DNA from: Streptomyces sp. SAT1
GTDB taxonomy: Bacteria > Actinomycetota > Actinomycetes > Streptomycetales > Streptomycetaceae
Assembly (NCBI RefSeq): GCF_001654495.1
Contig: NZ_CP015849.1
Coordinates: forward strand, 6,427,001 to 6,491,000
Reading direction: 5' to 3'
Length of the DNA stretch: 64,000 bases
Shown: positions 40,694 through 49,382 of the stretch, one piece after another
Layout of the letters: each line of letters opens with the position of its first letter
Numbering within the stretch: the first letter of the stretch is position 1
Made by a program: the position numbers and the translations under genes
The notes under the pieces: generated by a model
What the model was told of the DNA's origin: nothing
What the model saw: the letters and a program-made list of their open reading frames with translations, nothing else
Databases searched by the model: none

Positions 40694-41506
40694 TCACGGC
40701 TTCACGGCCACCGCGCCGAACTGCGGCACCACGGCGGACGGCCCGGCCCCGGGCCGCCACCGCGAGCAGGGCACCAGACCCGGCTCGACCAGGTCCAGGC
40801 CCTCGAAGAAGGCGGCCACCTCGGCGCGCGGCCGGGCGGTGATCGGGGGAGTGGCGTTCTCGTTCCAGAACGCCATGGCACCCACGTTGCCCTCGCCGCC
40901 CAGGTCGGCGTCGAGGGTCGGGTGGGTGAGGACCAGGAAGCTGCCCGGGGGGACGGCCGCCATGACCCGGCGGACGATGTCGCGGGCCCTGTCGGTGTCC
41001 AGGACGAAGTTCAGGATGCCGAGCATCATCACGGCGACCGGCCGGCCGAAGTCCAGGGTCTCGGCGGCCCGCTCGACGATGGCGTCCGGGTCGTGCACAT
41101 CGGCGTCGATGTAGTCGGTGGCCCCGGCGGCGGTGCTGGTCAGCAGGGTGCGGGCGTGGGCGAGGACGATCGGGTCGTTGTCGACGTACACGATCCGCGC
41201 GTCGGGGGCGAGCCGCTGGGCGATCTCGTGCGTGTTGTCGACCGTGGGCAGTCCGGTGCCGATGTCGAGGAACTGCCGTATCCCGCGCTCGGCGGTCAGG
41301 AAGCGCACCGCCCGGCCCAGGAACTCGCGGTCCGCGCGCGCGACCTCGCGGATCACCGGGAACATCCCGGCGACATGCTCGCCGACCCGCTGGTCGACCT
41401 CGTAGTTGTCCTTGCCGCCCACCCAGTAGTTCCAGACCCGCGCGTTGTGCGCCACCCCGGTGTTCAGCCTCGGCGACCCGCCCGACGGGGTGTTGCTCTC
41501 GCTCAC
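40694..41506 (-). CDS. DUF574-type SAM-dependent methyltransferase
   Basis: 270 residues from ATG 41506. The signature N-terminus NTGVAHNARVWNYWVGGKDN and YEVDQ, the SAM-binding QFLDIGTGLPTVDNTHEIAQ, DARIVYVDNDPIVLAHARTL, DADVHDPDAIV and AVMMLGILNFVLDTD match PF04672 (formerly DUF574), a family common in Streptomyces. The methyl acceptor is unknown. No obvious operon partner. Confidence 0.88.
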   Translation of the reverse strand: MSESNTPSGGSPRLNTGVAHNARVWNYWVGGKDNYEVDQRVGEHVAGMFPVIREVARADREFLGRAVRFLTAERGIRQFLDIGTGLPTVDNTHEIAQRLAPDARIVYVDNDPIVLAHARTLLTSTAAGATDYIDADVHDPDAIVERAAETLDFGRPVAVMMLGILNFVLDTDRARDIVRRVMAAVPPGSFLVLTHPTLDADLGGEGNVGAMAFWNENATPPITARPRAEVAAFFEGLDLVEPGLVPCSRWRPGAGPSAVVPQFGAVAVKP

Positions 41507-41832
41507 GTCCGTGCTCCCTGGTTCGTCTGTGTCCGTCGTACGTCCCGGTCGTCAGTCCCCGGTCGTACGTCCCGGTCGGTCTACGCGTGTATCACGGCGG
41601 CGTCGTCCACCCGCCGGTCCCAGCCATTGTGCCGCGCGGTGATCACGGTGTCCCGGGAATCGGCGGACCGGACCGGACGCGCGCGCCCGCGGACGGCGTT
41701 TGCCCGCGGGGCGTGCGCCGTGTTTGTCTCGGGGACCGGCGGGCCGGGGCCCCGGCCGTGCGGCCCCGGCCCCGGCCCGCCGCCGCACCGCCCGTCGGCG
41801 CGCCCGCCCCGCCCTCCCACAGGAACCGGTAC
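41507..41832. other. Intergenic, no gene seen
   Basis: A GC-rich region between divergent genes. It carries direct repeats of GTACGTCCCGGTCG near 41538-41580, which may affect promoter activity; no ORF with motifs was found. Confidence 0.4.
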
Positions 41833-42768
41833 ATGTCCAGCACCCCCTCGCCCGTGCTCACCACCGCCGACGGCGGCGCCACCGGCCCCGCCGGGTCCGG
41901 CGCCCCTGCCGACATACGTCTGATCGTCACGGACATGGACGGCACGCTCCTTGACGACAGCAAGCGGATCCCGCCGGGGCTGTGGCCGGTCCTGGCCGAA
42001 CTGCGCCGCCGCGGAGTGCTCTTCAGCCCGGCGAGCGGACGCCAGTACGCCACGCTGGCCGAACAGTTCGCCGGTGCGGAGGAGGGCATGGTGTTCATCG
42101 CGGAGAACGGCACCTATGTCGTCCGTGACGGCGTCGAGCTCAGCTCCGACCCGCTGGACCCGGCGGTGGCCGCCCGGCTGGTCGCCACCGTGCGGGAGCT
42201 GGCCGGGCGCGGCGCGGACGTGGACGCCGTGGTCTGCGGCAAGCGGTCCGCCTACGTCGAGCGGAGCGACGAGCCGTTCCTCGCCGAGGTCCGCAAGTAC
42301 TACGTACGGCACCGCGTCGTGGCGGACGCCGCCGCGGTCGACGACGACATCATCAAGGTCGCCCTCTTCGACTTCGGGTCCGCCGAGCGGACCACCGCCC
42401 CGGCCCTGGCGCCGTTCACCGCCACCCACCAGGTGGTCGTCTCGGGCGAGCACTGGGTGGACGTCATGAACCGCACCGCCGACAAGGGTGCCGCGCTGCG
42501 CCGCCTCCAGCGGGACCTGGGCATCACGCCCGCGCAGACCCTGGCGTTCGGCGACTATCTCAACGACCTGGAGATGCTGGACGCCGCCGAGTGGTCGTTC
42601 GCCATGGAGAACGCGCACCCCGAGGTCGTCCGGCGGGCCCGCCACCTGGCCCCCTCCAACAACGACAACGGCGTCCTGCGCACCATCGCCCGCCTGCTGG
42701 ACCTGCCGGAGGAGCTGCTGTCGGCCGAGCCGCGCGCGGCGGGTACGGGCACCGGCGTACGGGACTGA
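41833..42768 (+). CDS. Cof-type HAD-IIB phosphatase
   Basis: 311 residues from ATG 41833. HAD motif I is LIVTDMDGTLLDDSKRIPPG, motif II is FSPASGRQYATL, and motifs III/IV are KGAALRRLQRDLG and TLAFGDYLNDLEML (GDxxND), with the type IIB cap between. These enzymes dephosphorylate sugar phosphates or related metabolites. The first 27 residues are low-complexity. A degenerate ribosome-binding site (AGGAAC) lies upstream. Confidence 0.85.
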   Translation: MSSTPSPVLTTADGGATGPAGSGAPADIRLIVTDMDGTLLDDSKRIPPGLWPVLAELRRRGVLFSPASGRQYATLAEQFAGAEEGMVFIAENGTYVVRDGVELSSDPLDPAVAARLVATVRELAGRGADVDAVVCGKRSAYVERSDEPFLAEVRKYYVRHRVVADAAAVDDDIIKVALFDFGSAERTTAPALAPFTATHQVVVSGEHWVDVMNRTADKGAALRRLQRDLGITPAQTLAFGDYLNDLEMLDAAEWSFAMENAHPEVVRRARHLAPSNNDNGVLRTIARLLDLPEELLSAEPRAAGTGTGVRD

Positions 42769-42794
42769 TGCGGCGTACGGTGCGGGCGCCGGGC

Positions 42795-43457
42795 TCACCC
42801 GACGGACTCCGCCACCTTCTCCGCCACCTTCTTGTCGAGCGCCGCGCGCACGAGCGCCGCCGCGAGGGCGGCCGGATCCGTGTCGCCCGCCACCGAGGCC
42901 AGCCGCTCCGGGTCCTCGGGCAGCCCGAGCCGCTCCGCACCGGACAGCGCCTTGGCGTCCAGGTACGGAGCGATGTCGGTCCACACGGCCTGCGCCTCGC
43001 GCAGGAAGATGTCGGCGCCCGCCGGGCCGAGGCCCGGGACCTCCTGGAGCAGATCGCGCAGCGCCGCCACGTCGCCGCCCGCCTCCCGGTGCAGCCGCCG
43101 CAGGTCGCCGCCCCAGCGCTCCTGGACCAGTTCGGCGCCCTCGCCGAGCTGGGTGGCGGTGCGTTCGTCGTAGCGCCGGTAGCCGCCGCGGCCCAGCGCG
43201 TCCACGCGCCGCTGCCAGTCGGCCGCGGCCATGCTGCGCGGATCGCGCAGCCCGGCCTCGGACAGCTCCCGGGCCGCCGCGACGGCGACCGAGCCGCGGA
43301 TACGGGCGCTGAGCAGCACCGCGAGGACCAGCAGCCGGTAGAGCGGCTGCGGGGTGTCCTTCAGCGGGATACCGGCCTCGTGGGCGAAGGTCTCGCCGTG
43401 CTCGGCGACCAGGTCGCGCACGATCTCGGCCTCGCGGCTCCGTGTCCCCGCGCTCAC
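42795..43457 (-). CDS. Endonuclease III-like helix-hairpin-helix protein
   Basis: 220 residues from ATG 43457. HhH-GPD-type helices include LYRLLVLAVLLSARIRGSVA, DVAALRDLLQEVPGLGPAGA (HhH VPGLGPAGAD) and TDIAPYLDAKALSGAERLGL. The four-Cys [4Fe-4S] cluster of canonical Nth is missing, and the catalytic Lys of bifunctional glycosylases is not obvious, so a glycosylase activity is not assured. It lies near a Dps gene, consistent with DNA protection. Confidence 0.7.
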   Translation of the reverse strand: MSAGTRSREAEIVRDLVAEHGETFAHEAGIPLKDTPQPLYRLLVLAVLLSARIRGSVAVAAARELSEAGLRDPRSMAAADWQRRVDALGRGGYRRYDERTATQLGEGAELVQERWGGDLRRLHREAGGDVAALRDLLQEVPGLGPAGADIFLREAQAVWTDIAPYLDAKALSGAERLGLPEDPERLASVAGDTDPAALAAALVRAALDKKVAEKVAESVG

Positions 43458-43572
43458 CGGACGGCTCCGACGGCCTCGGCGATCTCGACGGCCTCGTCCA
43501 TCACGCGCCCCTTTCGCCGGTCGTCCCGCGGCACCCGTCGGGGGCCGCCGACACCTCTCGGCGGTCGTGCGG

Positions 43573-44058
43573 TCAGTCGTCGTCGCGGGAGACGTTCTCG
43601 GCCGCGAACATCCAGCGCTGCTTCTCCAGCTCCGCGGTGATCGTGATCAGCAGGTCCTGGGTGACCGGGTCCGGCTTCTCGGTCGCTTCGATACGCTCGC
43701 GCAGCCGCGCGATGGCCGCCTCCAGGGCCTCGACGATCACCTGGACGACGTCGTCGTCGCGGATCCAGCCGTCCTTCGGGCCGGGCAGCGTGAACGCGGA
43801 GGCGATCGTCTCCGGGCGGCCGTCCGGCGGCAGACCGAGCGCCGAGGAGCGCTCGGCGACGGTGTCGGCGAACTCGCGGGCCGAGGCCACCACCTCGTCC
43901 AGTTGCAGGTGGATGGAGCGGAAGCGCGGGCCGACGATGTTCCAGTGCGCCTGCTTCCCGATCAGCGACAGGCCGAGGAGGTCCACCAGGGTGCTCTGCA
44001 GCGCCTCCCCGGTGACCTGGCGTGCCGACTCGGGAATCGTGCTCTTCACGACAGTCAT
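43573..44058 (-). CDS. dps: Dps-family DNA-binding ferritin
   Basis: 161 residues from ATG 44058. The ferroxidase-site helices are GLSLIGKQAHWNIVGPRFRS (His in KQAHWN), IHLQLDEVVASAREFADTVA (Asp and Glu) and the C-terminal LITITAELEKQRWMFAAE. It stores iron, detoxifies peroxide and coats DNA under stress. A short N-terminal extension without a Lys-rich tail limits DNA binding by charge. Confidence 0.93.
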   Translation of the reverse strand: MTVVKSTIPESARQVTGEALQSTLVDLLGLSLIGKQAHWNIVGPRFRSIHLQLDEVVASAREFADTVAERSSALGLPPDGRPETIASAFTLPGPKDGWIRDDDVVQVIVEALEAAIARLRERIEATEKPDPVTQDLLITITAELEKQRWMFAAENVSRDDD

Positions 44059-44168
44059 GCGGTGGTTCTCCCTCGTGGGGTCGTCTCTGGCGGTACCGGG
44101 CGGGTGCCCGCCGGACACCGTCGCAAACCGGCCCCGCCCCGGCCGGACCGCACGCGAGGCGGTGCGGG

Positions 44169-44993
44169 TCAGCGGGGCAGGACCCGCTGGAGGAAGGCCG
44201 TCACGTCCGCGAACACCTGGGCCCGGTCGGTCTCCAGGAACACCTCGTGCCGGGCGCCCGGATAGATCCGCTCGGTCAGGTCGCCGCCGCCGTCCCGGCC
44301 GCCGGTGAGCCGCTCCACGCCGACCCGGCTCCCGGCGAGCGGCACCAGCCGGTCGTCGTCGCCGTGCAGCCACAGCACCGGGAGCCGCCCCACGTCCCCG
44401 CCCTCGGCCACCGTCCGCAGGGTCCGCGCGAACGCCTCCAGCGTGGGCCGCTTCATCGGGCCGTGCCACACCAGCGGGTCCGCCCGGTACGCGGCGCCGA
44501 CCGCCGGGTCCCGGGAGAGCGCCGCCGGGCTGATCGGCGTGTCGGGGATCTCGTCCAGGGCGAGCAGCCGGCCCGGCAGTTCCCAGGCGCCGATGACCGG
44601 CCCCGACAGCACGAGCGCGGTCAGCTCGGCGCCGTACCGCTGGGCGTAGCGGGCCGCGATCAGACCGCCCATGGAGTGGCCGAGCAGGACCAGCGGCAGC
44701 CCCGGGTGCGCGGCGCGGGCGAGGTCCGCCACGGCGTGCACGTCGGCGACCACGTCCTCGAAGTCCTCGATCACCGCCCGCTCGCCCGCCGACCCGCCGT
44801 GACCCCGGTGATCGGGGGCGTACACCGCCGCGCCGAGCCCGGCGAGCACACCGGCCACCTCCTCGTACCGCCCGGCGTGCTCGCCGTAGCCGTGGACCAG
44901 CAGGGCGAGGAAGCGCGGGCGCGGGTGCGGCCACACGCGGACGCGGACGGCGCCCCGGGACCCGGTGAGGACGTGCTCGCGGGTGTCGCTCAT
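44169..44993 (-). CDS. Alpha/beta hydrolase (monoacylglycerol lipase type)
   Basis: 274 residues. LALLVHGYGEHAGRYEEVAG is the oxyanion loop, APDHRGHGGSAGER is typical of monoglyceride lipases, LPLVLLGHSMGGLIAARYAQ carries the nucleophile Ser (GHSMG), PVLWLHGDDDRLVPLAGS the catalytic Asp and RHEVFLET the His. It is divergent from a thiolase/acyl-CoA ligase pair, with a common operator candidate in between, pointing to lipid breakdown. Confidence 0.88.
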   Translation of the reverse strand: MSDTREHVLTGSRGAVRVRVWPHPRPRFLALLVHGYGEHAGRYEEVAGVLAGLGAAVYAPDHRGHGGSAGERAVIEDFEDVVADVHAVADLARAAHPGLPLVLLGHSMGGLIAARYAQRYGAELTALVLSGPVIGAWELPGRLLALDEIPDTPISPAALSRDPAVGAAYRADPLVWHGPMKRPTLEAFARTLRTVAEGGDVGRLPVLWLHGDDDRLVPLAGSRVGVERLTGGRDGGGDLTERIYPGARHEVFLETDRAQVFADVTAFLQRVLPR

Positions 44994-45064
44994 GTCTCCT
45001 CCAGCGGCGTCGGCGGACCCTGCGGGGATCTTCCCAGCGGGTCGGCCCGAGGTCTATAGTCCGA

Positions 45065-45081
45065 AACTAGCAGTGCTAATT
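45065..45081. promoter_or_regulatory. Candidate operator AACTAGCA-G-TGCTAATT
   Basis: TAGCA-G-TGCTA is a perfect palindrome, extended by AA/TT outside one mismatch. It lies between the divergent alpha/beta hydrolase and thiolase genes next to a TATAGT-like element. The likely binder is an unlinked TetR or GntR lipid regulator. Confidence 0.45.
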
Positions 45082-45186
45082 AATGGTTGATGGCCGTACG
45101 CGGCCGAGCCGGCCGAGCGCCCCTGCGGGCCCGCGCGGCCGCCGCCGGTCCGTACGCCACCGTGCGAGCCTCCTGGGAGACCTGCC

Positions 45187-46374
45187 GTGCGCCCCGTCCA
45201 CTTCGCGGCTGCCCGCCGCACCCCGATCGGCAAGGTGCGCGGCAGCCTGTCCACCGTGCGCCCCGACGACCTGGCCGCCGCGGTGCTGCGCGCCCTGCTC
45301 GCCGACGCGCCCGCGCTCGACCCGGCCCGCGTGGACGACATCTACTGGGGCGCCGCCAACCAGGCGGGCGAGGACAACCGCAACGTCGCCCGGATGGCCG
45401 CCCTGCTCGCCGGACTCCCCGAGTCCGTGCCCGGCGCCACCGTCAACCGGCTGTGCGCCTCCGGCCTGGAGGCGGTCACCACCGCCGCGCGCGCCGTGGC
45501 CGCCGGAGAGGCCGACATCGTGCTCGCGGGCGGCTCCGAGTCGATGAGCCGCGCCCCCTTCGTGCTGCCCCGCCCGGACGAGGCGCTGCCGCACCGCATG
45601 GAGACGTACGACACCCGGCTCGGCTGGCGCCTGGTCAACCCGGCGATGAAGGACCTGCACGGGCTGCTGTCCATGGGGGAGACCGCCGAGGAGGTCGCCG
45701 CCCGGTACGGCATCACCCGCGAGCGGCAGGACGACTTCGCGCTGCGCAGCCACCGGCGCGCCGCCCGCGCCCGCGCCGAGGGCCACTTCGACCGGGAACT
45801 CCTGCCCGTCGAGCGCCCCGACGGCGTCCTGGTCGACACCGACGAGTGCGTCCGCGAGGACACCTCGTACGAGAAGCTGGCCCGGCTGCGGCCCGTCTTC
45901 CGCACGGACGGCACGGTCACCGCGGGCAACGCCTCCCCGATGAACGACGGCGCCGCCGGACTGCTCCTGGTGAGCGAGGAGGCCCTGGACGACCTCGGTC
46001 TGACGTCCCTGGGCCGCTATGTCGCCGGGGCCTCGGCGGGCGTGCACCCGGACGTGATGGGCATCGGCCCCGTCCCCGCCACCCGCAAGGTGCTGGCCCG
46101 CGCCGGATGGGAGATCGGCGGCATCGAGGAGGCCGAGTTCAACGAGGCGTTCGCGGCTCAGGCCCTCGCCTGCGTCGACCAGCTCGGCATCGACGAGGAC
46201 CTGGTCAACCCGAGCGGCGGCGCCATCGCGCTGGGCCACCCGCTCGGCTGCTCCGGCGCCCGCATCCTCACCACCCTGCTGCACCGCATGAACCGCACCG
46301 GCGCGACCCGCGGCCTCGCCACGATGTGCGTGGGCGTCGGCCAGGGCAGCGCCGTCCTGGTCGAACGCCCCTGA
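45187..46374 (+). CDS. Thiolase (acetyl-CoA acyltransferase)
   Basis: 395 residues from GTG 45187. The active-site Cys is in VNRLCASGLEAVTTAAR, the middle signature GGSESMSRAPFVLPRPDE, the second NEAFAAQALACVDQLG and NPSGGAIALGHPLGCSGARI (His), and the C-terminal Cys is in ATMCVGVGQGSAVLVE. It is a biosynthetic or degradative thiolase of the 3-oxoadipyl/acetyl-CoA type. It is followed by an acyl-CoA ligase, which suggests carboxylic-acid catabolism; aromatic or fatty substrates cannot be distinguished. Confidence 0.92.
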   Translation: MRPVHFAAARRTPIGKVRGSLSTVRPDDLAAAVLRALLADAPALDPARVDDIYWGAANQAGEDNRNVARMAALLAGLPESVPGATVNRLCASGLEAVTTAARAVAAGEADIVLAGGSESMSRAPFVLPRPDEALPHRMETYDTRLGWRLVNPAMKDLHGLLSMGETAEEVAARYGITRERQDDFALRSHRRAARARAEGHFDRELLPVERPDGVLVDTDECVREDTSYEKLARLRPVFRTDGTVTAGNASPMNDGAAGLLLVSEEALDDLGLTSLGRYVAGASAGVHPDVMGIGPVPATRKVLARAGWEIGGIEEAEFNEAFAAQALACVDQLGIDEDLVNPSGGAIALGHPLGCSGARILTTLLHRMNRTGATRGLATMCVGVGQGSAVLVERP

Positions 46375-46481
46375 CCGCCCCGCACCGCCCCCCGGCCGCG
46401 CGTCCCCCCACGTCACCGGTCCCGCCCGAGCCCCGTCACAGCACCACCGCCGCACCACAGCACCACCAAGGGAGCACCCCC

Positions 46482-47987
46482 ATGGCCACCCTCTCCGTCG
46501 CCGCGATCCTCGCCGAGAACGCCCGCCGCCGCCCTCACCGGACCGCCCTCGTCGAAGGCGACCTGCGGCTCAGCTTCGCCCAGGTGTGGCAGCGGGCCCG
46601 CGCGCAGGCCGGGGCGCTCACCGGGCTCGGGATCCGGCCGGGGGACCGCGTCGCCCTGATGGCGCCCAACACCGCCGAGTTCCCGCAGGCGTACTACGCC
46701 ATCGCCGCCGCCGGGGCGGTCGTCGTCCCCGTGCACCTGCTGCTGTCCGCCGCCGAGGTCGAGCACGTCCTGCGGGACAGCGGCGCCACACTGCTGCTGT
46801 GCCACCCGGCGCAGGCGGACACGGGCACCGCCGCCGCCCGCGCCACCGGGGTGCGTGTCGTCACCCTGGGCGCCGAACTGGAGGCGCTGGCGGCCGGTGC
46901 CGAACCGCTGCCCTCCTACGTCACCCGGGCCGCCGACGACCCGGCCGTCGTCTTCTACACCAGCGGCACCACCGGCGTCCCCAAGGGCGCCGTGCTCAGC
47001 CACTTCAATCTGGTGATGAACGCGACCGTCAACGCCTTCGACGCCAACGACATCCGCCCCGACGACATCGCCCTCGGCGCGCTCCCGCTGTTCCACGCCT
47101 TCGGCCAGACGGTGTCCATGAACTCCACCTGGCGGGCCGGGGCGACCCTCGTCCTGCTGCCGCGCTTCGACGCGTCCCGGGCGATCGAGCTGATGGTGAA
47201 GGAGGGCGTCAACACCTTCCACGGCGTGCCGACCATGTTCGTCTCCCTGGCCGCCGCGGCGGCCGGCGCCGACGTCCTGCCGGACCTGCGCCTGTGCGTC
47301 TCCGGCGGGGCCTCCCTGCCGGTCGCCGTGCTGGAGCGGTTCGAGGCGGCGTTCGGCGCGAGGATCCACGAGGGCTACGGGCTGTCGGAGACCTCCCCGG
47401 CGGCGGCCGTCAACCAGCCGGTGTTCGGCACGCGGCCCGGCTCCATCGGCCACCCGCTGTGGGGCGTGGACGTCGAGATCGCCCGCGCCGAGGCCGAGGA
47501 CCGCGTCGAACTGCTGCCGCCGGGCGAGGTCGGCGAGGTCGTGGTGCGCGGCCACAACGTCTTCTCCGGCTACCTCGGCCGCCCCGAGGCCACCGCCGAG
47601 GCGCTGGTCGACGGCTGGTTCCGTACCGGCGACCTCGGCACCAAGGACGACGAGGGCTTCCTGCGCATCGTCGACCGCAAGAAGGACGTCATCATCCGCG
47701 GCGGCTACAACGTCTACCCGCGCGAGGTCGAGGAGGTGCTGCTGCGCCACCCCGGTGTCGCCCAGGCGGCCGTCATCGGCCTGCCCGACGAACTGCACGG
47801 CGAGGAGGTGTGCGCGGTCGTCGTCCCGGCCCCCGGCGCCGGGCCGGACGCCGCCGCCGTCACCGCCTGGGCCAAGGAGCACCTGGGCCGCCACAAGTAC
47901 CCGCGCCGCGTGGAGTTCACCGACGCGCTGCCGCTCGGCCCCAGCATGAAGGTGCTCAAGCGCGAGCTGCGGGCGCGGTACGCCTGA
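46482..47987 (+). CDS. Acyl-CoA ligase (long-chain fatty acid type)
   Basis: 501 residues from ATG 46482. AMP-binding motifs: VVFYTSGTTGVPKGAVLSH (P-loop), LFHAFGQTVSMNSTWRAGA, EGYGLSETSPAAAVNQP, DGWFRTGDLGTKDDEGF, IVDRKKDVIIRGGYNVYPRE and the catalytic Lys near the end in LPLGPSMKVLKRELRARY. It activates a carboxylic acid for the upstream thiolase pathway. The 107 bases between the two genes suggest an operon. Confidence 0.92.
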   Translation: MATLSVAAILAENARRRPHRTALVEGDLRLSFAQVWQRARAQAGALTGLGIRPGDRVALMAPNTAEFPQAYYAIAAAGAVVVPVHLLLSAAEVEHVLRDSGATLLLCHPAQADTGTAAARATGVRVVTLGAELEALAAGAEPLPSYVTRAADDPAVVFYTSGTTGVPKGAVLSHFNLVMNATVNAFDANDIRPDDIALGALPLFHAFGQTVSMNSTWRAGATLVLLPRFDASRAIELMVKEGVNTFHGVPTMFVSLAAAAAGADVLPDLRLCVSGGASLPVAVLERFEAAFGARIHEGYGLSETSPAAAVNQPVFGTRPGSIGHPLWGVDVEIARAEAEDRVELLPPGEVGEVVVRGHNVFSGYLGRPEATAEALVDGWFRTGDLGTKDDEGFLRIVDRKKDVIIRGGYNVYPREVEEVLLRHPGVAQAAVIGLPDELHGEEVCAVVVPAPGAGPDAAAVTAWAKEHLGRHKYPRRVEFTDALPLGPSMKVLKRELRARYA

Positions 47988-48004
47988 CGGGACTCCCGCC
48001 GGAA

Positions 48005-48040
48005 CACACGTCGGACCACACGTCGGACCACACGCCGGAA
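48005..48040 (+). repeat. 12-bp tandem repeat, 3 copies, after acyl-CoA ligase
   Basis: CACACGTCGGAC twice and CACACGCCGGAA once, shortly after the ligase stop, followed by imperfect hairpin arms (CCGGAACACCCGGCGG). The function is unknown; it could be a transcription end region. Confidence 0.6.
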
Positions 48041-48113
48041 CACCCGGCGGAGCATCTGACGCACACCCCGCCGGAGCCCGCACCGCGCGTGCGGACATAG
48101 CATCGGTGTCCGC

Positions 48114-48887
48114 ATGGACACGATGAATCTGTGGCACCTCACCGGCTGGGGCTTCGCGGCGCTCGCCTTCGCGGCCCTGCTCGTCGGCTTCTCCAAGACC
48201 GCCGTCAGCGGGGCCAACACGGTCAGCCTCGCGATCTTCGCGGCCCTGCTGCCCGCCCGCGCCTCGACCGGGGTGCTGCTGCCGCTGCTGATCGCGGGGG
48301 ACGTCCTCGCCGTGCTCACCTACCGGCGGCACGCCCACTGGCCCACGCTGTGGCGGCTGTTCCCGGCCGTCGCCGCCGGGGTGGTCGTCGGCACCCTGTT
48401 CCTGCTGTGGGCCGACGACGGGGTCGTACGCGTCTCGATCGGCGCCATCCTGCTGCTGATGGCGGCCGTCACGGTCCTGCGGCGCCGGGCGGCCGACCGC
48501 CCCGGCGAACCCGAGGCGGTCACCACCCGCTCCGGCCGCCTCAAGGCCCGTTCCTACGGCGTCCTCGGCGGCTTCACCACCATGGTCGCCAACGCGGGCG
48601 GCCCGGTGATGTCGCTCTATCTGCTCTCCGCGGGCTTCCGCAAGCTCGGGTTCCTCGGGACGTCGGCCTTCTTCTTCCTGATCGTCAACGTCGCCAAGGT
48701 GCCGTTCAGCGCGGGCCTCGGCCTGATCGACGGCCGCTCGCTGCTGCTCGACGCGTCCCTCGCGGTGTTCGTGGTGCCCGGGGCGCTGCTCGGCCGGTGG
48801 GCCGTCGACCGGATCGACCAGCGGCTCTTCGAACGGCTGGTGATCGCGGCGACGGTCGTCGGGGGCGTGCAGCTGCTGCTCACCTGA
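48114..48887 (+). CDS. TauE/SafE-family membrane exporter
   Basis: 257 residues with about 8 hydrophobic helices. It starts ALAFAALLVGFSKTAVSGAN, the TauE/SafE repeat, and has a second copy near SYGVLGGFTTMVANAGGPVM, both with conserved small residues. The family exports sulfite, sulfoacetate and other organic anions. Substrate unknown. Monocistronic. Confidence 0.87.
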   Translation: MDTMNLWHLTGWGFAALAFAALLVGFSKTAVSGANTVSLAIFAALLPARASTGVLLPLLIAGDVLAVLTYRRHAHWPTLWRLFPAVAAGVVVGTLFLLWADDGVVRVSIGAILLLMAAVTVLRRRAADRPGEPEAVTTRSGRLKARSYGVLGGFTTMVANAGGPVMSLYLLSAGFRKLGFLGTSAFFFLIVNVAKVPFSAGLGLIDGRSLLLDASLAVFVVPGALLGRWAVDRIDQRLFERLVIAATVVGGVQLLLT

Positions 48888-48914
48888 GGCCCGGCCCGGG
48901 GTGCGCCCTACGCC

Positions 48915-49100
48915 CTACGAGGCCGTGGACGCCGGGGCCGAGGCGGACGCGGTGGCGCGGGCCAGGGCCGCCCGCAGCCGGTCGTAGCGCTGCACGTTCG
49001 TCCAGTCGTCGGCACGCCGCGGGCGCCCCGCGCAGAGGCCCCACAGAGCGGCCATGATCACGGTCGCCAGCGGGATGAGCAGCCAGGTCAGTGGGTCCAA
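48915..49100 (-). CDS. Small single-helix membrane protein
   Basis: 61 residues: MDPLTWLLIPLATVIMAALW is a transmembrane helix, then a basic cytosolic segment CAGRPRRADDWTNVQRYDRL and an Ala/Ser tail. Similar small proteins are widespread in Streptomyces genomes (my recollection, not checked). The function is unknown. Confidence 0.6.
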   Translation of the reverse strand: MDPLTWLLIPLATVIMAALWGLCAGRPRRADDWTNVQRYDRLRAALARATASASAPASTAS

Positions 49101-49382
49101 GGTCGTCCTCTCCCTTCCCAGTGGATCAGCGGGTCAGGGCGACCATGACATACATGATCAGTTCTACATACTGGTACGAAGAGCGACGTTCCGCTTTTCA
49201 CCCGGAAGGATCCAGTACGGCGGGCGGCCCACGGTCCACCCGGAGGCCGCCAGGGCAATGATCCGGTCGGCGACAGGCCAAGTGATCGTTAAGATGGGCC
49301 GGTTGCCGCGACCCGGAGGCGGTGGCTCGGCTGCCGCCGTGCCCACCACCGGGACGGGGCGGGCACAGGGGGGTCAGGGACA

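Noticed and set aside
45187..47987. Part of a polyketide or siderophore gene cluster
   Set aside because: Only a thiolase and an acyl-CoA ligase are present; no ketosynthase, carrier protein or NRPS modules lie nearby.
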